From: JBPRGH01 sp051418055
GTDB lineage: Bacteria; Bacteroidota; Bacteroidia; Cytophagales; Cyclobacteriaceae
DNA: 9,298 nucleotides
NCBI GenBank assembly: GCA_051418055.1
Contig: JBPRGH010000104.1
Span: 1 to 9,298 of the forward strand
Direction of reading: 5' to 3'
Under the pieces are notes generated by a model. It was not told the DNA's origin, searched no databases, and saw nothing but the letters and a program-made list of their open reading frames with translations. Both the position numbers and the translations under genes were made by a program. This document shows, in pieces, positions 1 to 4,681 of this stretch (its first letter is position 1; every line of letters starts with the position of its first letter).

Positions 1-141
1 ATCCAACACATGGGATAAAAAATGAGGTGGCTAAAAGCACTGCCACCTCATACTAGATAGTCAATAAATTGACTTCTTTTTGCTGGTATAAAATTAGAAA
101 AATTATATTAATTTATTTGGATTTTAACACAGTACCTGAGG
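1..141 (+). repeat. Left terminal inverted repeat (141 bp)
   Basis: These bases are the exact reverse complement of 9158-9298. The match stops at base 142 (A here, G in the inverted copy). The segment contains a 10-bp hairpin at 22-51 next to an A-run (17-22) and a second small palindrome, AGTCAA-TAAA-TTGACT, at 59-74. No open reading frame is evident. The repeat could be the inner end of an insertion sequence or other multicopy element flanking the window in opposite orientations, or the end of a mobile or invertible segment. The length of exactly 141 bp equals the largest default k-mer of a widely used metagenome assembler, so the real repeat may extend outward beyond the window. Confidence 0.95.
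16..51 (-). terminator. Outward-facing intrinsic terminator in left repeat
   Basis: Read on the minus strand, a perfect 10-bp stem (ATGAGGTGGC paired with GCCACCTCAT, 22-31 and 42-51) with a 10-nt loop is followed at once by six Ts (bases 17-22 on the plus strand are A). This is the classic rho-independent layout for transcripts leaving the window to the left. Its identical partner at the other end also points outward. It could protect whatever lies beyond from read-through. Confidence 0.7.
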
Positions 142-205
142 ACTCGCGATGAAATTTCTTGGGCTCTAAGTGAGGGAACCTTTAACTATTTTAATTGATC
201 AATTG
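137..205 (+). repeat. Truncated copy of long dispersed repeat
   Basis: The segment running CTGAGGACTCGC, ATGAAATTTCTTGGGCTC, TAAGTGAGGGAA and on to TTGATCAATTG matches the middle of the two long copies at 1161-1317 and 2451-2608, in the same orientation. The left arm of the first hairpin is missing because the terminal inverted repeat begins there. The two 3' hairpins are also absent. Confidence 0.75.
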
Positions 206-583
206 TAGCTTGCAGGTTTTGGTTACATAAATTGGTATGTTCGGCATGTGTCCCTAACCATTTTACATAGAGATGCACCATCCCGGATCCAAACCAATGG
301 CTGCAAATCAATCGATTATTATTACCTAGGGATCTTTTGCAGGAGACTTAACTTAGGAAGCTTTTTTTCTCCTCAGAAGGATTGTGAAGGAGTTCTCCTC
401 TCCCTAGGATCAGCTGCAAGGAACGATTAGAGGGGTTAAAAAGGTATGCTTATTTATTATAGATGACTTTACCCCTGGTTAACAACTCCTTATAGGAAAA
501 GAAACATAAAAAGCATATATTCAATGCCAAGGTTATGGTCAATACTAGTGACATAAACCACCAACACTAAAAAAATAAATGTA
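142..583. other. Gene-poor left intergenic region
   Basis: I see no convincing gene here. A 60-codon frame at 248-430 has no family resemblance and a composition like the surrounding non-coding DNA. A truncated copy of the dispersed repeat occupies the left edge (137-205). A degenerate reverse-oriented fragment resembling its AGTCTCCTGCAA core lies near 335-350. The bases before the cupin gene are A-rich, with no Shine-Dalgarno sequence and no clear TAnnTTTG promoter element. Confidence 0.5.
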
Positions 584-1126
584 ATGCAACGAAAAATTGT
601 AAACTCAATTATTAAAGACACAGCAACATTTTTACAGACATCTATTGAATCAGGTGGAAAAACTAGTGATATAGACTTTACCCTACTTCCCGGGGGTGGA
701 AATCCACTACATTACCACAAGACCTACACTGAAACTTTTACTGCAATTGACGGAGATTTAGGTTTAAAGTTAGGAAAGAATGAAACTAAAATTTTGAAAC
801 CTGGCGAAACATATACAGTTGAGGCTATGGCACTTCATAGTTTTTATAACCCGACAGACAAAGAAATTAAATTTAATGTTAAGATCACCCCCGGCCACAC
901 AGGTTTTGAAAATTCATTAAGAATAATTTATGGTTTGGCGGAAGACGGGCTCTCCGATAAAAAGTCACTCCCTAAAAGTATAAAACACAAAGCAATTATT
1001 GTTTGTATGAGTGATATGAATGTACCCGGGCTATTTACATTAATTTATCCTCTTCTAAAACGAATAGCGGAGAAAGCAAAAGCGAATGGAGAAGAACAAA
1101 AACTCATTGACAAATACTGCAAATAG
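584..1126 (+). CDS. Single-domain cupin protein
   Basis: This is a 180-residue cytoplasmic protein with no signal peptide. A cupin-2 barrel covers roughly residues 28-105. The first cupin motif is visible as PLHYHKTYTETF with His43, His45 and Glu50, followed by a Gly at 57. The second motif is KPGETYTVEAMALHSFYN with His85 and Asn89. These are the usual metal ligands (three His and one Glu), so the barrel probably binds a divalent metal. Residues 106-180 form a mostly helical tail that I cannot assign. Members of this superfamily include dioxygenases, isomerases and non-catalytic sensors, so the substrate cannot be given. The ATG at 584 follows an A-rich run. An overlapping ATG at 579 runs straight into a stop (ATGTAATG), which excludes it. 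The gene stands alone, with no operon partner. Confidence 0.88.
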   Translation: MQRKIVNSIIKDTATFLQTSIESGGKTSDIDFTLLPGGGNPLHYHKTYTETFTAIDGDLGLKLGKNETKILKPGETYTVEAMALHSFYNPTDKEIKFNVKITPGHTGFENSLRIIYGLAEDGLSDKKSLPKSIKHKAIIVCMSDMNVPGLFTLIYPLLKRIAEKAKANGEEQKLIDKYCK

Positions 1127-1160
1127 AGGATATTGATGGTTTAAGATCAATTCCCCTTCC

Positions 1161-1317
1161 CCCCTTCGAGTCTCCTGCAAGGGACTCTGAGGACTCGCCA
1201 TGACAAAATTTCTTGGGCTCTAAGTGACGGAAATCCTTAACTATTTTCAATTGATCAATGAGCGGGACGCTCAGATACAATAAGGTCTTAGGACCGCTGC
1301 GCTAAACCTAAGACAAG
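1161..1317 (+). repeat. Long composite dispersed repeat, copy 1
   Basis: This ~155-bp repeat is about 90% identical by eye to 2451-2608 and lies in the same orientation. It holds three hairpins in order: an outer pair around CTCCTGCAAGG (about 1163-1192, CTTCGAGTC with GACTCTGAG); GAGCG-GGA-CGCTC (1260-1272); and GTCTTAGG...CCTAAGAC (1285-1314). It ends 11 bp after the stop codon of the minus-strand membrane-protein gene, so that gene's transcript would read into it. The last hairpin could protect or end the 3' end, but no T-run follows it. Confidence 0.85.
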
Positions 1318-1328
1318 ACAAGTTAAGG

Positions 1329-2069
1329 CTACATTCCCTTCCCAATTATACGTTGGCATATGTCAATCCACCATTGCCAATCCCCCATAGGTTCTATAGC
1401 AAGGGAATAAAAAGCAACTCCTAATAAAGTAAAAAGATAAGATCTATACACTTTTTTTTCCTTCTTATAATCCAAATAAATCATATATAATAAAGGTATG
1501 ATCGTTGTTACAACTAGGCAGAGATAAACGGCTTCGATATAGGTGATTGGCGGATTGCCCTGATATGCTGCTAAAAGAGGAAAATAGACCAATCTTGCTG
1601 TTGCAGGAAGTAAAATCCAAAAGACAGTGGAAACCAGCCATCTGGCATGTTTTTTAATGTTTTTTCTATGAAATACGCCCAGTATAACACATATACTAAA
1701 TCCGGTAAGAGCGCAGAGGTCAGCAAAAGAAAATCCATATTTTAGAACATCAGGAAGAAATTTGCTAACTACCTGGTGAGGTATGACCGGTAGAGATGAA
1801 AATACAACCCCACCTGCTAAAAATACTGCGATAATACCGACTTTTCGATGATATGAAGCTGGTTTATTATGTATCAACCAGGGTTGTAATATTAACAGAA
1901 GATACCATGCTGTGGCAGATAATCCATGCACATGCTGGCGAAACGGAGCTTCGGTAAATTTACTCCAGTATGACATATAAAACCCTGCAATGGTCAAAAC
2001 AAAGGGGATCAATAACCATAAATGAGCATTGGGAAAAACATTTGAATTTACATGTTTTTTCACACGCAT
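1329..2069 (-). CDS. Seven-helix membrane protein of unknown function
   Basis: This 246-residue integral membrane protein has about seven hydrophobic segments, near residues 14-33, 49-66, 75-95, 115-133, 143-165, 177-199 and 208-226. Notable are histidines at the helix ends: His46 and His48 in HVHGLSATAW, His74 in YHRKVG, His134 in VFHRK and His141 in KKHARW. The pattern HxHG, then LLLILQPWLI, then H-R-x-x-G recurs in unannotated bacterial membrane proteins and resembles haem-binding membrane cytochromes in layout. A haem or metal role is inference. The positive tail of the second-last loop (YKKEKK, 201-206) suggests a cytoplasmic face there. The ATG start gives MRVKKH before the first helix, and no Shine-Dalgarno sequence is seen. 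The gene is isolated and is flanked by two long direct repeats. Confidence 0.85.
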   Translation of the reverse strand: MRVKKHVNSNVFPNAHLWLLIPFVLTIAGFYMSYWSKFTEAPFRQHVHGLSATAWYLLLILQPWLIHNKPASYHRKVGIIAVFLAGGVVFSSLPVIPHQVVSKFLPDVLKYGFSFADLCALTGFSICVILGVFHRKNIKKHARWLVSTVFWILLPATARLVYFPLLAAYQGNPPITYIEAVYLCLVVTTIIPLLYMIYLDYKKEKKVYRSYLFTLLGVAFYSLAIEPMGDWQWWIDICQRIIGKGM

Positions 2070-2260
2070 CTTTATTAAGGAATATTTAAATAAAGCAGCA
2101 TCTCTTCGAATGCTACCTCTTCGTGCTTTTGGTCTTTCAGGATCTCATATTAGCCCATGCCTTAGAACCATCTTTTCAATATTGAGGAGCTTAACAAATT
2201 AATAATCAATATAATAATTTATTTAATAACTTGTATCAGTTATTTTATCTAAACCTGATC

Positions 2261-2283
2261 ACCCTCCTCCGAGTCTCCTTAGT
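2261..2283 (+). repeat. Short pyrimidine repeat copy
   Basis: The bases ACCCTCCTCCGAGTCTCCTT match the 5' core of the dispersed repeat. The GCAAGGGACTC half that would complete the hairpin is absent. Confidence 0.6.
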
Positions 2284-2333
2284 GCCAGAAATTATTATGG
2301 GTTAGATGCTCTATTGGAAATAGATATGATATG

Positions 2334-2428
2334 AAGGTGTAGCTGCAAGCTACTCCTAGAGGGAGACATCACCCCCTCCGAGTCTCCTGCAAGGGACCCC
2401 TACTAAGTGTAGCATCCAGCTACACCTT
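2334..2428. repeat. Inverted repeat enclosing a pyrimidine repeat copy
   Basis: AAGGTGTAGCTG (2334-2345) is perfectly complementary to CAGCTACACCTT (2417-2428). Each arm also sits in its own smaller hairpin: GTAGC-TGCAA-GCTAC at 2339-2353 and GTGTAGC-ATCCA-GCTACAC at 2407-2425. Between the arms lies a repeat core (2371-2397, CCCTCCGAGTCTCCTGCAAG) preceded by GAGGGAGACATCACC. A nearly identical GAGGGACATCACC precedes the copy at 4614. The structure can switch between one long stem and two short ones. Confidence 0.65.
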
Positions 2429-2450
2429 TCTATTCGTTCCGTTTCCTCAC

Positions 2451-2608
2451 CCCCCTCAGAGTCTCCTGCAAGGGACTTTGAGGATTCGCCATGACAAAGT
2501 TTTTGGGCTCTACGTGACGGAAACCTATATCTATTTTCAATTGATCAATGAGCGGGACGCTCAGATGTAATAATGTCTTAGGACCGCTGCGCTAAACCTA
2601 AGACAAGG
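2451..2608 (+). repeat. Long composite dispersed repeat, copy 2
   Basis: This copy has the same orientation and the same three hairpins as 1161-1317. The first is the most complete: CCTCAGAGTC (2454-2463) pairs with GACTTTGAGG (2474-2483) with one G-T wobble. The 3' part from TTTTCAATTGATC through GAGCGGGACGCTC to CCTAAGACAAG is almost unchanged between copies, while the centre shows substitutions and one single-base gap. No transposase-like gene accompanies it, so it behaves as a non-autonomous intergenic repeat. Confidence 0.85.
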
Positions 2609-2680
2609 GTTGAAAGGTGTTGTATGTCAATAATTATTATTTTCCGCAAAAATTAATATCCGCAGTTGCTTAATTCCACA

Positions 2681-2710
2681 TTGATCCACCCTGATGCCTT
2701 ATTACCTTAG
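2681..2710 (+). promoter_or_regulatory. Candidate Bacteroidota-type promoter for the barrel gene pair
   Basis: TTG at 2681-2683 is followed after 19 bp by TACCTTAG (2703-2710), which matches the Bacteroidota -7 consensus TAnnTTTG except at one position. The -33/-7 spacing is as expected for the major sigma factor of this phylum. The start codon lies 21 bp further on, giving a very short A-rich leader. The match is based on sequence alone. Confidence 0.35.
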
Positions 2711-2731
2711 TTGTAGATTAAAAAAAATCGT

Positions 2732-3256
2732 ATGAGGGTTTTCATCATTTTCATTATTTGCATTTTAAGTTATTCGGTCCAGGCACAAGAGCTTGAAGAA
2801 GTAAAACCAAATCATCTGTACCTCGAGCATGGTGGCGTTGTTCTGGGACCTTTTAGTTTTAATTATGAACGGTTATTTTTCTTTAATAACCTCATCGTTA
2901 CCACCAGAATAGGAGCAGGATATTATTTTGAAGGGCTATTTGGGGATGATTTTGTCGTTTACCCGGTAACTTCCAGTATCCTTATAGGTGGTGATAAACT
3001 TTATTTTGAATTGGGAGCAGGCCCGGTATTCTCATTTACCCCTGAAGAAAGTATTAAATATAATTATGGAATAATTAAATGGTACTCGGGGATAGTTGGT
3101 GTTCGTTATCAAAAGCTGACGGGAAGATTTTCCGCCAGATTTATCTATACACCAAAAGTGTACACTACAAGATATTATGATTACCAGAATTATACTGAAA
3201 GTTATGGACTAGCTCTTGAGTCGTTTGCCGGATTCAGCTTTGGTTACAGATTTTGA
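2732..3256 (+). CDS. Small outer-membrane beta-barrel protein, tandem copy A
   Basis: This is a 174-residue exported protein. Residues 1-18 form a signal peptide (MRV, hydrophobic IIFIICIL, then SYSVQA before Gln19). The mature part is a series of alternating polar/hydrophobic, aromatic-rich strands such as FNYERLFFF, VTTRIGAGYYF, KLYFELGAGPVFSF, WYSGIVGVRYQ and FSARFIYTP. It ends in GFSFGYRF, whose terminal Phe fits the outer-membrane assembly signal. The size suggests a barrel of about eight strands. The next gene is its paralogue at roughly 60-65% identity, 28 bp downstream, so the two are probably co-transcribed. I do not recognise a named family, and ligand or function cannot be stated. 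The ATG at 2732 gives a proper signal peptide directly. Confidence 0.85.
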   Translation: MRVFIIFIICILSYSVQAQELEEVKPNHLYLEHGGVVLGPFSFNYERLFFFNNLIVTTRIGAGYYFEGLFGDDFVVYPVTSSILIGGDKLYFELGAGPVFSFTPEESIKYNYGIIKWYSGIVGVRYQKLTGRFSARFIYTPKVYTTRYYDYQNYTESYGLALESFAGFSFGYRF

Positions 3257-3284
3257 TCCTAAACTAAATTAAATCTAATCAAAA

Positions 3285-3830
3285 ATGAGGGTTTCAATTT
3301 TTTTCATTATTTGTATTTTAAGCTACTCCGCTCAGGCACAATGGTATAATGAAGAAAAACAGAATCATCTATACCTGGAGCTTGGAGGTGTTGCCATGGG
3401 CCCTGGCAGTGTAAATTATGAGCGCTTATTCTTATTTTATAATTTCATCATTACTACGCGATTAGGTGTCGGATATTATATGGAAGGGATTAATCCTTTG
3501 GCTATATCCGATGAATTTGCTGTTTTCCCCCTTACTTCCAGTATCCTTTTAGGAGGTGATAAGTTTTATTTTGAATTAGGATTAGGCCCCGTATTCTCCT
3601 TTACCTCTTTTAAGGGTAATGATTATAATTATGGAATAATTAAGTGGTACTCGGGAATAGCTGGTCTCCGTTATCAAAATTTGACAGGTAGGTTTTCAGC
3701 CAGGTTAGTTTACACACCCAGGATGTATAATAGAAAATACGATCCTTCGTATCTTCAGTATCCCCAAATTAGCTATCGCGAACGAACTTATGAGTCTTTC
3801 ATAGGATTAAGCTTTGGTTACAGCTTTTAA
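3285..3830 (+). CDS. Small outer-membrane beta-barrel protein, tandem copy B
   Basis: This is a 181-residue paralogue of the preceding gene. The signal peptide (residues 1-18, ending SYSAQA) is almost unchanged, and blocks NHLYLE, NYERLF, TSSIL-GGDK, YFELG-GPVFSFT, YNYGIIKWYSGI and LTGRFSAR are shared. The main differences are a few extra residues after GYYMEG (NPLAIS), a replaced loop near 115-120, and a different loop before the final strand (about 150-168). These are the places where surface loops of a barrel would lie. The protein ends in LSFGYSF. It follows its sister after 28 bp with no hairpin between them, which indicates an operon. The TAA stop overlaps the stop codon of the convergent acetyltransferase gene. 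Confidence 0.85.
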   Translation: MRVSIFFIICILSYSAQAQWYNEEKQNHLYLELGGVAMGPGSVNYERLFLFYNFIITTRLGVGYYMEGINPLAISDEFAVFPLTSSILLGGDKFYFELGLGPVFSFTSFKGNDYNYGIIKWYSGIAGLRYQNLTGRFSARLVYTPRMYNRKYDPSYLQYPQISYRERTYESFIGLSFGYSF

Positions 3831-4405
3831 GATCCCCCTTCTTCTCGTCTGCTTTCCCCTCCTCCAAATTCATTTCTAAGCCTTGCGTAAATATCAAGGC
3901 TAATAAACTTTCCGTTTTTTATTTCACAGTCTCTCATTGTTCCTTCGTAGGAGAAGTCAAGTTTTTTCATGGCATTTTTACAGTTCAAATTATTTGTTTC
4001 TACAAGTCCTTCAATTCTATGTAGCCCTAAGTTGATAAAACCGTATCTACAAATTACAGGCATTGCTTCTATCATTATTCCCTTTCCCCAAAACTCTGTC
4101 AAAAGCCAAAATCCTATTTCTGCTTTTTTATGTTCTTTACTTAAACTGTTAAGACCACCCGCTCCGTGGAAGGTTTTATTGTCCGGGGAACAAACTGCCC
4201 ACCAAATTCCTGTTCCTTCCTTTTCCAGGTCTGCAAAAAATTTCATTTGTTCTTTCGTGTCTTCGAGAGTCCGATAACTTACCCCATAATATTTTATAAT
4301 TTCCTGGTCCGAGAGTCCTTTGTAAACATTTTCCAAGTCACTTTCAACAAATTGTCTTAGTAAAAATCTTTCTGTCCTTATGATTGGAAACTCAACTGTT
4401 GTCAT
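3827..4405 (-). CDS. GNAT-family N-acetyltransferase (RimJ/RimL-like)
   Basis: This 192-residue cytoplasmic enzyme of the Acetyltransf_3 type would transfer acetyl from acetyl-CoA to an amino group, in this subgroup often a protein N-terminus, an amino sugar or a small molecule. The family start RTERFLLRQFVESDLENVYKG is at 10-30. The beta-strand HGAGGLNSLSKEHKKAEIGFWL is at 80-101. The acetyl-CoA-binding turn FWGKGIMIEA is at 105-114. The closing block LVETNNLNCKNAMKKLDFSYEG is at about 134-155. Two oddities stand out: the usual N-x-x-S has Cys in place of Ser, and the usual KLGF reads KLDF. The last twelve residues (GGGESRREEGGS) are a low-complexity tail beyond the fold, encoded by a pyrimidine-rich stretch like the intergenic repeats. 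The gene is convergent with the barrel pair and its stop codon overlaps theirs. The substrate is unknown. Confidence 0.9.
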   Translation of the reverse strand: MTTVEFPIIRTERFLLRQFVESDLENVYKGLSDQEIIKYYGVSYRTLEDTKEQMKFFADLEKEGTGIWWAVCSPDNKTFHGAGGLNSLSKEHKKAEIGFWLLTEFWGKGIMIEAMPVICRYGFINLGLHRIEGLVETNNLNCKNAMKKLDFSYEGTMRDCEIKNGKFISLDIYARLRNEFGGGESRREEGGS

Positions 4406-4530
4406 TTTTTTAATTCTTATTTGTTTTTCGTCTTTTATGCTGGCCGATAACCCTCAAAACTTAAAAATAAGTAAAAATATTTAATCTCGCTGGTGTCACT
4501 GGAGATGAAAAGCAGCACTGGAATGTGAGT

Positions 4531-4555
4531 AATTCACCCCTCCGGGTCTTCTCAA
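4531..4555 (+). repeat. Short pyrimidine repeat copy
   Basis: AATTCACCCCTCCGGGTCTTCTCAA (written here as a single site) resembles the CCCCTCCGAGTCTCC core with two substitutions. It lacks the GCAAGGGACTC arm. Confidence 0.45.
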
Positions 4556-4592
4556 TGCTATAAAGTTAAGCGGAGTTTATTATCCTCCCTGC

Positions 4593-4672
4593 ACCCTCTC
4601 CAAAGAGGGACATCACCCCCCTCCAAGTCTCCTGCAAAGAACCCTGAGGGATTTTCTGTGACGGAAAGTTTT
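4593..4672 (+). repeat. Dispersed pyrimidine repeat copy next to permease stop
   Basis: CCCTCTCC-AAA-GAGGGACATCACC leads into the core CCCCCTCCAAGTCTCCTGCA and then a diverged ACCCTGAGGG, followed by TGTGACGGAAAG, which matches the GTGACGGAAA of the long copies. It therefore looks like a long copy with internal deletions. It ends about 10 bp from the stop codon of the minus-strand permease gene. Confidence 0.65.
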
Positions 4673-4681
4673 TTAAAGCCA

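Larger units (their letters stand above)
2070..2731. other. Repeat-rich intergenic region
   Basis: No coding region is supported here. The segment contains a short pyrimidine repeat copy at 2261-2283, a second at 2371-2397, a long composite copy at 2451-2608, and a 12-bp inverted repeat enclosing the middle copy (2334-2345 with 2417-2428). The last ~120 bp hold the candidate promoter of the tandem barrel genes. 2100-2250 is AT-rich and otherwise featureless to me. Confidence 0.6.
4406..4681. other. Intergenic region between permease and acetyltransferase genes
   Basis: This is the leader of the acetyltransferase gene (right of 4405) joined to the trailer of the permease gene (left of 4682). 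It contains two pyrimidine repeat copies (4531-4555 and 4614-4672). The ~90 bp next to the acetyltransferase start are AT-rich, without a Shine-Dalgarno sequence. I see no convincing promoter or small gene. Confidence 0.5.

Noticed and set aside
248..430. 60-codon open frame near the left end
   Set aside because: It has no recognisable domain and an irregular amino-acid composition, and it lies in a repeat-bearing stretch with no start signals. It looks like a chance frame.
1260..1314. Hairpins of the long repeat as a rho-independent terminator for the 7-TM gene
   Set aside because: The stems are good, but no T-run follows on the minus strand and the same hairpins occur at 2545-2605, where no gene ends.
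137..2520. Mini open frames inside the repeat copies (MKFLGL, MTKFLGL, MTKFLGST)
   Set aside because: All three copies keep an ATG and a nearby stop, but a one-base gap shifts the frame in the copy at 2451-2608. The conservation therefore appears to be at the DNA level, not the peptide level.
3969..4360. Open frames opposite the acetyltransferase gene
   Set aside because: They are antisense shadows of a clearly recognisable GNAT gene and show no domain of their own.
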